In this document: piece after piece, positions 14,841-27,714 of the stretch
Numbering within the stretch: the first letter of the stretch is position 1
Layout of the letters: every line of letters begins with the position of its first letter
DNA from: Sepiola atlantica
Lineage: Eukaryota; Mollusca; Cephalopoda; Sepiida; Sepiolidae
Reading direction: 5' to 3'
NCBI GenBank assembly: GCA_963556195.1
Contig: OY744521.1
Location: 133,234,288-133,298,287, forward strand
Length of the DNA: 64,000 nt
Program-made: the position numbers and the translations under genes
Notes under the pieces: model-generated
The model's input: the letters and a program-made list of their open reading frames with translations, nothing else
Database searches by the model: none
What the model was told of the DNA's origin: nothing

Positions 14841-15130
14841 CTTCCTTGTTTTTTAATTTTGACTTTTATTTTTATTTTTTTTCCTCTTCTCTTCTTAAGT
14901 GACCTTAACTATTGCAACGCCACATTGTGTATTGTCGGCAGTTGAAAACCAGTATTCCAGACATTTAATTTCCCTGATGATCTGCCAAGCAAGTAACTGC
15001 TTGGTAGTGAAACACGTGTAGGAAAAAAACATTTAATTTGAATAAATAATATTTGTAAGAAAAAATATCTTTAATGGTGATCATTGGTGTCCTGAAAGGA
15101 ATGCTTTGGTAAGCCTTCATAAAATCACAC
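14841..15130 (+). repeat. Partial PLE-1 terminal repeat in inverse orientation
   Basis: It is the reverse complement of about 9060-9345 and 13535-13810, joined directly to the end of the upstream pseudo-LTR. Inverted partial copies at one end are typical of PLE insertions. It ends in CACACATATAT, entering a TA microsatellite. Confidence 0.88.
14966..15028 (+). ncRNA. Hammerhead-ribozyme-like motif (copy 3, opposite strand)
   Basis: Reads directly on the plus strand: TTTCC, CTGATGA, stem II with loop AGTAAC, GAAA, CACGTG, TA, GGAAA. Predicted cleavage is after 15020. Its core is unchanged from the other two copies although the surrounding repeat has diverged. Confidence 0.65.
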
Positions 15131-15137
15131 ATATATA

Positions 15138-15200
<63 letters not shown>
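15129..15200. repeat. (TA)n microsatellite between PLE-1 and PLE-2
   Basis: About 28 TA units flanked by CACACA on one side and GCACACAAATAC on the other, so both PLE copies abut a CA/TA tract. Confidence 0.97.
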
Positions 15201-15205
<5 letters not shown>

Positions 15206-15389
15206 AATACAGGCGTATGATTAGATAGATGGATAGAAAGAGTTAGAGAAAAGTTGATAGAAATGTTGTCCTTATGGTGTGTAATTTGAGTTACGATTTG
15301 TTAACTGCTGTATTGAATTTAAATATAAAGTGTTTTTTTTGTCTTAGTAATTATGTGTAATCTTGGCTCTGAAAAATTGGCATTATTTA

Positions 15390-16747
15390 AAATGTTTCTC
15401 CGCTGCATGATGCACATGTTGGGAGACGGATAATTTACGGTTTACTCTGATTTTGATGTTGCTTTCATGTAGATACACTCTATTATAAAAAAGTGTTGGT
15501 GGATAAATTACATGTTGTACATTCTAGCTCATAGATAACGTTCTTGGAAGTGCAGTTTAGGTATTTTGTTATTGTGAATGTATGTGTTGTGTGTTTAAAT
15601 GTGTATGATTTCCCCTCTATGATAATATCACAGACCCCACATATTTCCTTGTTGCATTTTGTGCCCCCTTGTATTGTGGGTTGGTTTAGTTTGGGTGAGG
15701 ACAACATTTGTTTGAGGTTTTTTGGTTGGCGTTTGTTTTTATTATTTTCGTTGTTTTTAATATGTATTTTAGTTCGTTGTTTTGGTTGAGTAGGGTTATG
15801 TTTTTTGTTATTTCTGTGAATAATTCTGGATTGGTTTTGTTGTGTGTAGAGATGCATGCTAATATTTGTTCTTTGTTTCGTTTTTTTCGGATTCGTAATT
15901 GTTCTAATTGAATGTGTTCTGCTAGTTCTCTACATGTGGGTATTATTTTTATAGAGTATCCTCTTCTTGTAAAAGTTTTCCGTAGTTCCTCAAGTCGGAC
16001 AATGCGGAGGTCTTTGTCACTGACTATAGTACAGATCCTGCGTGCCAGGGAGTAGGGTATAGATTTTAGGCAGCTTTTGGGGTGATGGTTTCTAAAATAG
16101 AGATAGTGGTGTGTGCCTGTGGGTTTGTTGTAGATGTCTGTGAATCTCTGATTACTTTTAATTTTAATGTGTACATCTAGGACGGGTAGTTCTGTTAGAT
16201 TGTGTTCAATTATGAATTTAATTTTGGGGTGTATGTTTTGTCGTATGCTGTGTGATTTATTGGTGTTTCCCCATGTAAGTTCCAAGAGGATAAAAACACC
16301 CTCATCTAGTTATGTTTTCCAAGATTTTATATAAGATAGTTTGAATATTCTGTCCACATATGTCTTCTATCTTTTCATACAAGATATTCTATGGGTAGAT
16401 TGGTGCCATTTTGGTTCACATAGCTGTACCTAGAATATGGATGTTGTTTTTGTTATTTTAATGCAAAGGAGTTATTGTTGGGAATAATGTCGAGGCTGTC
16501 GAGCATGAATTGTTTGGTAAATCTCTGGTGTAGTATTTGTGAGTGTTTCTTAATTTCGTGTGATATCGCCTGTTCACCTAAGTCATGGTGTATGTTGCTA
16601 TAGTTGTAGCTTATGTCAAATGTAACTAATTTAGTCCCGGGATTTATTATGTGTGGTAAGGCGCCTAGGAAGCGTATGCCGTCTCTTATGTAGCTCTTGA
16701 TTTGATCGGTGAATGGTTGTAGTAATATGTTAATTAACTTACTCAGT
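15390..16747 (-). pseudogene. PLE-2: 5'-truncated Penelope/Poseidon-type element
   Basis: Three minus-strand segments read as one PLE protein. 16747-16453 holds the first RT block, FDISYNYSNIHHDLG, equivalent to the FDVTSLYTNIP motif of Penelope. 16450-16290 holds a remnant of the next RT blocks with stops; no YxDD box is readable. 16285-15686 holds LPVLDVHI and a THHYLYFRNHHP block followed by IPYSLARRI, the usual post-RT region. 15857-15390 holds the CNKEICGVC zinc motif and VIYELECTTC, the entry to the GIY-YIG domain, which continues only after a shift in a T run at about 15485. It is unlike PLE-1 in sequence, so it belongs to another PLE group. The 5' end is cut at a TG microsatellite. 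Confidence 0.8.
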
Positions 16748-16787
16748 GTGTGTGTGTATGTGTGCTCACGCACACATACACACACAC
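16748..16787. repeat. Perfect 18-bp TG/CA palindrome at the PLE-2/repeat A junction
   Basis: Arms 16748-16765 and 16770-16787 are exact reverse complements around the loop TCAC. The TG side adjoins PLE-2 and the CA side adjoins repeat A. Confidence 0.9.
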
Positions 16788-16789
16788 CC

Positions 16790-17095
16790 GCACACATGCG
16801 CGCGGGCACAACAGCCAATTTGGCCACAGGGCAATAAAAATAATAAATTTGAAATAGTAATCCAAGCACTCCAAGAAACGGAGATGACCGATAAAATAAA
16901 TGTCAAAATAACACGTACTTCATAAACACACACGACTTTGACTAATAGAAGTAGAAAAAAAGAAAAAAAACGTAAATAAATAAAAATAAAAAGTATAAAG
17001 TTATAAAAAGACGTATACCTACCTGCAAACCCACAATTCATCAAATGAATGTAGATATCTCATTAGAGCGGACCACCGCTTAAAACGCGTTATAT
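16790..17095 (-). repeat. Repeat A, copy 2 (inverse orientation)
   Basis: Reverse complement matches 8336-8780 at both ends (ACGCGTTTTAAGCGGTGG start; TTTATTTTATCGGTCATCTC block; TG/CA microsatellite end). Confidence 0.75.
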
Positions 17096-17099
17096 AAAA

Positions 17100-17233
17100 T
17101 TATAAAATGATAAAATAACAAAATAATAAATCAATGTTTAATAAAAAAAATTGTTTACAAATGTTGATAGCCTTTCCTTTTTACATATATACTATTCTCT
17201 CGTTGGAAATGCACTGATACTGCACTAACCTCT

Positions 17234-17292
<59 letters not shown>

Positions 17293-17464
17293 CATTAGGC
17301 GCGAAACCGGTTTACAGAACCACATTGAATCTGTAACCTAACCCTATGGGGCCACGAGAGATTGTCACGAAGTCACAGATGAATTTATTTTTATTAACAC
17401 TGAAAGCGGCGATTATAAATATCTAAACATACGTTAGTACTTAACGACAGAGTCAGGGTATTGC

Positions 17465-17517
<53 letters not shown>

Positions 17518-20500
17518 TGTATGTTCAATGACTCGAACGAGAGCAAACGTATATTAAGAGCATCTTAATCTTTTTTTTTTAATATTATTTAATTTTTTAA
17601 GTTTCAGGGTCAATTGTTGAAAACATTTAAGTAAACTGATTCCTGCCTGGTTATACTTTGTGATGTTTACTGAATAATATATTTCAATGTGTTTTTGTTA
17701 TTTTTAAGTTCATTCCAGAAATGAAATATTTAAAGATCGAGTTTTAATTCAAAATCTACTTCGACTCTTTTCATTTACATATTTAGTCTGTTTTCAATTA
17801 GACATTCGTCTGATCTGAGACGGAGGCTGGCATATACACGCGGAATATAGGCAGTGCGATGTGATACCAAAGGATATACATCCGAATAGTGTTTGTAGAA
17901 ACAGCTGCGGTATACTTTCTGTTGAATGGAATAATTCTGTAAGAAAAATAGTAAAACATAATTATAAATTTCTATAAGCCAAGAATTGGATTTAATGAAT
18001 CTGTTACGAACTTATGAATTGTCATATGACGAACTTGCTGAGATTTGAATGATAGTTCCCGATATACAGTTTAATAGCTACAACACTTAACTTAAAAAAA
18101 CGTAGGTTCATTTAAGTAGATTGTCTTGTTATTGTTCACAAAATCAAATAGTGTAACATTTTATCACGTGTAAAAGATGATGGAGCGTAGAAATGTAATA
18201 GAAAATACTTTTGTATTTAAGCAGATACATTTTTGCAGGGTCAAACCATTTTGAATTTCTATGTTTCTTATAGACGTTTAATATTTTCGCAATATGTATA
18301 TATATATATACACATATATATATATATATATGTATATATATACATCTATGTATATATATGTATATATAATTATTAATGACAATATATGTATTAGCATATA
18401 CTATCAGTTCCTTTTACTTTGTAGTCTCCTTAAAAAATTCAGCTCGATAATTGCCAATTATTGATAACAGAGCAAATATAAGTCAGTTTATATACACACA
18501 TATATATATATATATATATATAACTTCATGCTCCTTTTTTATATTTTTAATGTAAAATACAAAGTGAAATATCTAGTAATAATACAAATAAAAAGTTGCT
18601 CATTCGTAAATCAACATTTTCTTTTCATTATCTACACACATCAAAATATTTTATTGCGTTGTATAATACTTATTTTCAATTACATTCTATGTTTACATCT
18701 CAGATTAATGATAATTGAGAGAAAATGTTCCGCTTTGAAACTACACATTAACCTGTTTTATAAAGTACATTTTAATGATGTGAAACATACTTTTTAGCCA
18801 ATAATCGTTACCTTGAGAATACATTATATATCAAAGAAAATGTTATTTTACTAAATAATTAAAAAAGAATTTAGAAAAATGTTTAGTAATAAGAGCCAAC
18901 ATTTTGTTACGTGATGAGACACTCCCAAATAATTTTTACTCTCAGAAAAAAAAGCGAAATTCAATTAATGGCATCACCAAACAAAAACACATTTAAATTT
19001 GGGATTTAAATTAAAAATAAATATTCTGTGGTTAAAGATTTCCTTATCACTCTGAGTGAGTATATTCATAGACTAATTACGTTATAACTGTTGAAAACTC
19101 AACGCAATCACAAGTGAATCTATTTGAAGCAGTCTTTATGGAATCAAACAAGGCACCTTACACCCGACAATTGTGTACATATTATGGTCATTACTTTTCT
19201 AGGCCGATAGCCACACGAGTATAAATGTGATGAAGCGGGAATAAATGCCAGTCGAAAGATTAGAAAAGCATGTAAGTACAAACAATTGTATAAACTGCGT
19301 GTCATTACTTATAGAGTGGCTCATATTAAGAATTTGCTCACATTGAATTTGATAAGGCCCACGTTTTCATCAGGGAAGAATCCCAGTGGTAATATATTCC
19401 AGCGGTCTACAGCCTTTACCAATAAACTCTGCCGAAGGATGTACGTCAAATAGACCGAGAAAGTAAAATCTTTTTTTTCTGATGAGTTTTTGCTCTGGGT
19501 GATAGTTGTAAGGTGTAGATCCTTTCTAATGTGGTTTCATATCACCTCTAACAATTGAAACGATAATATAAGTGAAAATGAAATGAATTTTAATTTACAC
19601 GAGAACATTGAATATAACACATAATGATGTTCCAACTTTTTTATATGCGGGAAGCTATGACTTATACCTTTACCAAATAAGCTTGTTACTTTATATAATG
19701 CTAACAGAGGAAACCGGTTTTGTCCGGGACCACTGAAACCAATTAGAAGAGGTTTCAAAGTGTAACATATTTCTATTAAACATTATATATATCATTCTCT
19801 TTCTGTGCACCCATTTATCCGGTTCCGCCTTCCAACCACACATTTCTCCTACGCTCATATAGAGTGAAAAAGGAACACTTAGGAGGCGAGTCAAGCGCTT
19901 CAAAAACCACCGAAACAAAATTAAGGAGGCATCAAGAGCACTACTAAAACTACTGTAGGTGATGTCTAACTTTCCAGAAAAAATTTCCTGAAGTGTGTTT
20001 CTCAAGGAATTAGTAGGTATTTTCTGTCTAAATTAGTACAGAATAAGATTAAAATGCCTAAAAAACAGCCACTCCCTTTACGAAACCTGACCCAATTAAC
20101 CATCAAAGAATAAATACGTTTTATGTTAGATATTATTCAACAAAAGGAACTCTGATCAAATATATAAAACATTGTGTATGTTTTGCAGTTTTAGACTTTT
20201 AGCTCTATAATACTTATATACACACATACAACTTCCACTCATATAATTGATAACATATAGTCGACTAGATTTTTATACCGCGATATTTGACAATAATGTT
20301 AATTTTGTTTACAATAGTATCAAACAGAGAAAGTGGGTGTGTTGCTGTATAATTTGTATAATTATTTATTATATAATTTCAACTGACAAATTATTACTTC
20401 ATAATAAAAGCGTAATTAAGTGTGGTCGCTCTGTTAAACGTGCTTAGAATATTATCCAAAAATGTCAACTGGCAAGGGCCATAACTCTCCTCAAATCTAT

Positions 20501-21090
20501 TTAGGGGAATGGAGATAACATTTGTGTAAAGATATTCAATTTCTCTTTTAATTACATGTATATTCAATTTCTCTTTTATATATATGTATTTTATTATTAT
20601 TTCTAGATAGAAAGTTCCATCTTACAACTTCCAAACATTGGGGAGAAAATACTACTACTAATTTCCTAACAATATACTTCTCATGGACATGTATTAAAGT
20701 TACATTTATGCCTGATTCACATGATACAGATTTCTTTAATATTTATTGTACGTTATGGTTTCTATTCAGTTATCTCCGACGAGGAAAGAGTTAGACACAG
20801 AGTAAGTTTTTAATGTAAGGAAAATCCAGATCAAAAGGTGGCATTCTAGATTTGAACACAACAAAATGTTCTTTCGGTATTTAGGGAATTCGTATTCCCC
20901 GACTAGGAACAGGACATATAACGTGTAGTATCAGAAGATTCAATAATTTGCTGGTAGATAAAACGCCCATTTGTTATTGAATAGTATGTAATGAACCACT
21001 GTTACAAATAATCAACAAATCAAATAGATACTGAGCCATGATTAGCTTACATGAGAAAGTAGAAATACATTTTATGTAGTGAGTTCATAG
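17100..21090. other. No supported gene; several (TA)n tracts
   Basis: TA runs at 17236-17292, 17468-17513, 18295-18370 (with TG/CA interruptions) and 18498-18522. No recognisable protein or RNA gene in either strand. Confidence 0.5.
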
Positions 21091-21099
21091 GAGAATGTG

Positions 21100-22880
21100 G
21101 TAAAGGTGGTAATATTACTTTATCCTCGCGACCGCCTAAAAAGCGTCGGTAATTACTCACATAGTTATCGTATACTTAAACGACACACAGTAGAGCGGCA
21201 CTCATACGACGCAGAAAGATATAGAAATGTGGAACATGAATCAACTACAGTAATACCAATAATTCGAAAAACTTGGAAAATACTAAGAAAGAAGTGGAAT
21301 GAAAGTTAAGGTGCACATCATACAAACCACGACACATATGAAAACAGTCGAAATGCTTAGAAATATCACGAGATGCTCAAATAAATATACATCAAGAGAT
21401 GGCAGATATGAATTGCGGGCATGTTTAAATAGGATGTAATTATGTAACCATCTAACTGTATAGATAGCACATAATATTATCAACCAAATAGAAACAATAA
21501 AACAGCTGTGGTTGATATATAATACATACATTAACAATAATTAAAACATAAACACTCACGGTGTCACAAACATTGATTGTTATCACGAAAGTGCTAATAA
21601 AGTCTGGGAGAGGATGCACAAATTAAGGTAAGATCATTTGTGAACGTTATGAAGTGATAAATTCAATCAATCTACTCGAGGGTTTGCACTGGCCTACCAT
21701 GTATGAAAGGAGAAAGATCAACTGGAAATTATTAAAGACTGTGTAGATTATGCGGTAAAACGACTAGAATATTGCATAACAATAAATACAGAGACATTGA
21801 TTGCTTCCACCAAAAAAGTGCACCAAAGTGAACAATACTTAGAGAAACGAGACAGGGAGGGCTGGAGAAAATAAAAATAAAAAGAGAAACAGCTGCATGA
21901 GTAAAACATAAGACGAACAAACGACATTCATCCAGTAAGCACATATACATGGCTATAGAAAAAATCGTAACAAATGAACAATAGTGATTCTAAGACTTAC
22001 ACAAAACAACGCAATTAGAACAAATTTTGTAAAGGCATAATAGACATGACCCAAGATAACAATTTATATAGATTGTTTAAAAATAGATGAATCGATAGAT
22101 AACATCATAATAATGTGGAAAGACATGTATAAAACACTCATGGCCGATTAGGAAGATAGTTTACTGAGAACTATGCGAAAGCCTGCACATTTAACAAGCA
22201 GAGAACTTGTACTGGCTAGTATTATAAATAAAGGCAAACACCCTTATGGAGGAAAGGATATACAAACATATTAAATGAATGCAAGAAGACGGTTCGTAAT
22301 CTTAGTCAACAAGAGGTAAAACAGCCGCCAGAATTTTAGAGCAAAGACACAGAGAATCTAAGAAAATGCATGCAGATTTCCAAGGATGTGAATTAAATAT
22401 GAAACTGGGTAAATAGTACTGTCACCTCGATTAGGCTATGAATAGTAAGGGCAACTCTAAAACCATTGAAAAACATGGTGAAATTGGAATTACAAAGGCG
22501 ATTGACATAATGCAAACCACGACATTTATGAACACAGTTAAAATATTTAAAAAAAAACATCGATTTCAGAAACAAGTTTAAACGAAATTTTATATCGATA
22601 CACGACGGGTTGATTGAAGTGAAATCACGCTGTGTAAAGACTACTAGACATATAAAACGATGAACCCGAGAGAGCTATGCGCCGTAAATAACGCGATAGA
22701 AAGATCGAATATTAAGAAGACGATCCACACCTCTACTTGAATGAGTCAAAGATCTTGAGAAAGTTGATTGTCTTACTAATTCAATGAAAACAACGAGAAC
22801 TCAATGATACTTGCCTAGTGCGAGAACGTTAAATTATCGGAAAAAGCGATGGTCAGTGGAAATCTAGCGAGACTGTCTGT
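21100..22880 (+). repeat. Decayed coding-like repeat region
   Basis: Reading the plus strand gives short runs of protein-like sequence broken by many stops, rich in Lys/Arg/Asn. Two internal blocks, 21285-21390 and 22480-22575, resemble each other in direct orientation (shared CAAACCACGACA core), so a unit of about 1.2 kb may be repeated. The composition recalls N-terminal parts of R2/NeSL-type LINEs but no diagnostic motif survives. I do not assign it. Confidence 0.3.
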
Positions 22881-22899
22881 CACTCAGACTCCAGGTAAA

Positions 22900-25618
22900 C
22901 CAACCTGGTTTTACCAGTGAGCAGTCTCTGTTAATTACTCCATTTAGAACTCCAAATGTGTAAATGATTATAATAATGATGATAATAATGATAATAATAA
23001 TAACAACTTGAAAAAATGTACTTGAAAGCGATGTTATAAATTACATGTTTTTGCCATGAATATTTATTGTAAATACTGCGTAGTTAATATTGACCTCTAG
23101 TTAAATTATTCTTATTAAAGCTTTTTAAAATATGCAATGACCTCTTGCAAAATAAGGCTTCTTTAAATAATGGATATGTTAATCAAAATCTGACACATGT
23201 GTGTTGATAAACACACAGCTTTACTTTAGGAAAGTATTGATGTCATTGGGTTTCATATTATGTGTATTTCTTCTATCTGTTGTTGAATAACATATCTGTA
23301 AAATAAATTGAACTATGATGTATTCATGTTTTAAATAAAAAGTACGTCATATATTTTAATCAAGCAACATAATCGAAAAATACGTCAGAGGAAGAAATAT
23401 ACAGCAGAAAACAATGAACGTTAGAGAAGATGGAATCAAAACCGTAGCAACATGTTGTCCCTTATTCTATCCATTAGCTATACGTGACTTCATGCATTGC
23501 CTTTTAAACAATTTCTCGTAGATATATGTACTGGCAACACCCTGTGTACGCCTACGAGCACATGTTTTTAATTGGTTATATTCCTCACTTGCAAGCCGTT
23601 AGCAGAACTCCCTTAGATTATTCCCATTACATTTAAGTTTCAGTGGAGCGGTATATTGCTAATTAATCACTTTCATTTCCGGGTTAAGCGGAAGATCCTT
23701 AATTTCACAGTTAAATTAATTTAGAAATACAAACATTCTTTTTGCCATTGCAATGTGCTCTGAAAACCACTACTGAAACTTTAAATTAAGTTAAGAGGAT
23801 ATATCCCATGCAAATGTGTGATGCGATAAATGTGAGTGTGCGATGCATTCGGTTCTGATTGGTCTAACACCTCACGTGTTAACAGAGAGGTGCATTTTTA
23901 AGAGAAAAGCAAGTATTTTAATAATCAATTTTGTGCGAGCCGTCGATACAAACAGTTTAGTCAGAAATTAACCCTATGTATGGCCGAACTGGAAAGAAAC
24001 AATGTTACGTTTAGTAAATTATTCCGCAATTTCAAACAAGTTTGATGGTGTTTGCTTTGTGCTAAATTAACAAATAGATTAACAAATAGGTTTTTTTTTC
24101 ACTGTTTAAATACAATTCTTATTACCATAAAGACGGGATAGTCTTCTAAATGCCAGACAATCGCCTGCTAATTAAAACCTTCAACTGAGTGGTCTGTTAA
24201 AAGTTTACCAGTTTCCTTAAGTGTAATTATTTGAATTTGTTTCGTACCTTCTTTTCCAGAAATACTTTCCAGATAGTTTTCTATATTCTTCTGTATGGGC
24301 CTCTTATAATAACTTGCATAACGTTGATGTTTGTTAACGTTCCAGTTTCTTTTCTGATTATACATGATCCCTTGGTACTTCGCAACCTTCTCTATTGCTG
24401 CTCCGTTGAGACCGCTGGAACAAGCAACACGCACTTCACGCAAAGGTCACATCAATCCAGTTTCCAGCCACAGAGTTGTAAAAAACAACATAGTGACCGA
24501 GACAGACTCAACACTTGGTGTTGCAATACCCGTTCTTTTGAGGGGCCCGGTAGCATCAAACAAAACACATCGATAGAGAAAAGGATGTGCTCGAGCAACT
24601 CTACTTCTTTATTCTTCACCTCCAGCTGCTGTAAGTTAGGTATACACATATATATATATATATATATAATTAAATATTTCTTTGTTAGCAAAAGTAATTT
24701 TAATTTCTGACTTTGCACTCCGAATGCCTTTTATTTCTAGCCGCGTGCGCCTGACTCTTTTAAAAGTTACCGAGTCGTTTTTTTTACGACGGTATAATCC
24801 GGAATGGATCGTCGACCGCACCTGGACTCGTTCAAAGGTCACCGGTTCATTTCTGATGTTCTTTTACCCTAATTCACAATATATCCAGTCTTCGGGTATT
24901 CTTCATTATTGCAGGGTCGTGCCGTTAGCCTCCGCTTGACGTCTTATGAGTTATTATTCAACATGTCGTCATCATTATTTTACACTGGGAGCTCAGAATA
25001 AAACCAGTCTGACGATCAGAGAGATACAAATCAAAGAATTACTCCGTTTAAAAATTTGAAAGGTTAGGCATTATAAAATATTGTTTCATATGAGGTAACA
25101 TTCAAGTTCTAGTTTTCATTAACATGCCAGAATCAATTTCCTATCTAAATGCTTTATTGCTTCTGAGGGCTTTTACGTTTAATTCAGTAAGGTGCCTTTC
25201 AAATTAATGGTAAAGGCTACTATTCAAAGACCATTACTTTCTGAAAATAATTCGTCAACGACCGTTCTTATTCGTGTAGTATTTTGAAAATATCGCTGAT
25301 GAGCTGTCGAAATATGCATTAAAAATATACCACGTTTAAAGCAGCGAACGAGACGCGTAACCATACTTCTATATTGGGGGGAATCAGGCAATCTTTAGGC
25401 GGGACAAAACTAATATTGATATTCTAATATGGGTGATTACTTGGTTCAGTGGGTGTGTACTGATATATAAATATCAATAAGTAGAAAACAAATTTCAATT
25501 TATTTTATATAATCTAAATATACTGTTGTGTATTTCGGTGTATATATGTAAATAATAACATACGCATAGTAAAGCACATAAAGCATAGTAAACGCAGTAA
25601 TAATGTTATTAAGTTCGT

Positions 25619-25669
<51 letters not shown>

Positions 25670-26245
25670 CTTAATACAACCCATCTTATACATTTTGTTT
25701 GAAAAAAGTAAAACTAAACGATAAGTAGTCATTTTTGTACAAATAAGCAACATGTTCAAACGTAAAACAATAAAGCTAATCTAATCCTTATGTTATTAAT
25801 TATAAACTTAATTATATTAATCCAATTCAATTCAATACGCTGGAATGTGTGCTTTTTACGGAATGATCATATTCATTTATTTATAATTATGTATCTATTG
25901 CGCCGAAATAACACGTAAACAAAAAAAAACATTAAAGAAAGAATGAAGTAAACATGTTTGTTGTTTGTTGTTGTTGTTAAACACATCGTTGTATCACTTT
26001 TGTCTTAGATTGATTTAACAATTCCGTCAGTGCTACTGTCTATCTATTACTTTATTTAAATATTGTGTTAATTGTTATTTGTTATTTCGTTGTAAAATTT
26101 AAAGCAATAGAATGGATACCGTTTTCAAGATTACGTATTTACTGTGCAGAAAGTCACAAGTGTTAAAGTAAAAACAAACATGAAAGATAGAATAAATTAA
26201 ACAGGAAAACTTTTTATATTTTGTTTTAGTATTTTCTTAATCAAA
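22900..26245. other. No supported gene
   Basis: A small AAT/GAT-type repeat at 22970-23005, a (TA)n tract at 24647-24668 and a (TA)n tract at 25620-25670. The block 24700-24920 is richer in G and C and has an open plus-strand frame, but nothing in it is recognisable. Confidence 0.5.
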
Positions 26246-26249
26246 TCAT

Positions 26250-26910
26250 TGTATATACGTTTTGAATTTAGGACGATTCGGCAACGAAAAACTCAACAAA
26301 TGGAAAATTCGGCAATTTTGGCAAAATCGAAACAGTCGACAATTTAGGGAATAATATCGATTGCTAATAGATTCTAGAACCGTTCATGCGGAGGATATTC
26401 TTCAAAGTACTCACGTAATAAAGAACATTTCTTGTATTATCATTTTGCTACGTGTGCTGTTTGCAGGACGGGCTATTTTTTTAGATCAGATTTTCAAGTT
26501 AAATTAAATTTTTACGATATCTTTTGTTTATTAAATAGTTAAATGAAAGTACAGAACAATTAACAAAGTCCGTTCTCTCTCCATGTCATGAATGCCTTTC
26601 TTAATGATGTTATCATTTACAACCAGTTCGTATTTTAATTACGAATTTAAATTTATCATGATGCATTTAGGTTTTTTCGTAAACAAGTTAGCCATTTTTA
26701 TATTTTGTTGATAATTGAAAATATATCAATTTATTCGTGTCTATTCGAAATTTTAAAGGCATTTGGAACTATTTAAACTATCGAATAAAAAGTCATTTTA
26801 ACTGGCTTTAAAATTATTTAAAAATCATGTATTTAAAAAAGTAGAATTAGTGTCCTTGTCATAAAATTGAATTATAAGTTATTTTTTAACTGTAATTCAG
26901 TTAATTAATA
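26250..26910 (+). repeat. Left arm of a large inverted repeat
   Basis: Starts near TTTAGGACGATTCGGCAAC and continues with CGGCAATTTTGGCAA, AGAACCGTTC-TGCGG, AATAAAGAACA, TTTTTACGATAT and AACAATTAACAAAG. The reverse complement of 27160-27710 has all these blocks in the same order and spacing. Confidence 0.8.
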
Positions 26911-27159
26911 TCTTGTGCCTATTTTGCCTAAAAGTAGTTGTAACTAAAAATGTTTATATACTACTATTTCATTTTCTTTTAAATAAATTGTTTAAATGTA
27001 GGAAAATAATCAGAAAAATACAGACGATTTATTGTCCACTCTTTTGGCTGTGAAATGACGAATAAATCACATTATCTTACAGTGATTTACCAATTTTGAA
27101 GTAAGAAATGTGACTCTACCAGCGGCCGATTTAAAGAAAAATGCCCCTCTCCCTCCGAG

Positions 27160-27712
27160 ATTAAAGAAACTGGATTGCATTAACAAAAAAAGAAATTATA
27201 AATTTATTTCATGACAAGGAAAATAATTTCCTTTCAAATTTCGAACAAACACGAAGTAATTGATATATTTTTTGAAATTATTAACAAAATATTAAAATGT
27301 CTGACTTGTTTACAGATAAATCGAAATGCATTATGATGTATTTATTAAGAACAGGGTTGAAATAATGAAATTATTTAGAAAGTCATTCTTAACATAGGGA
27401 GAGGGGGGCTTTGTTAACTATTCTGTTCTTTCACCTAACAATTTAATACACGAAATATATCGTAAAAATTGAATAAAACTTTAAAATATTATCTAAAATC
27501 AAAGTCCGGTCCGTAAACTGCACAAGTACAACAAAATATAACGAATAAGTGTTCTTTATTGGTGGGGGTTAGAGTTAGCCTTTATTTACTACTATATCAC
27601 CCGCAAGAACGGTTCTAATATATTTTTTCAGTCGATATTTGTTTCCGTAATTGCCGACTTTTTATATGTTGCTAAAATTGCCAAATTCTCATTTGCCTAT
27701 TGTCCGTTCAAT
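27160..27712 (-). repeat. Right arm of the large inverted repeat
   Basis: Reverse complement begins near GAACGGACAATAGGCAA and then follows the left-arm block order. Divergence is roughly one base in four by eye, too high for recent duplication. Confidence 0.8.
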
Positions 27713-27714
27713 TT

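Larger units (their letters stand above)
26250..27712. mobile_element. Putative fold-back or long-TIR element, about 1.45 kb
   Basis: Arms of roughly 550-650 bp in head-to-head inverse orientation are separated by only about 250 bp. No reading frame of note lies inside. It could be a non-autonomous DNA transposon with long terminal inverted repeats or two copies of one repeat in inverse orientation. A target-site duplication could not be fixed because the outer ends are diverged. Confidence 0.6.

Noticed and set aside
19537..20005. Overlapping minus-strand frames of 73 and 104 codons
   Set aside because: No motif, no splice sites, no similarity to anything I recognise; length is not unusual for this composition.
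24168..24939. Cluster of overlapping frames on both strands
   Set aside because: Frames overlap in both directions without a coherent domain; probably a slightly GC-richer stretch with few stops.
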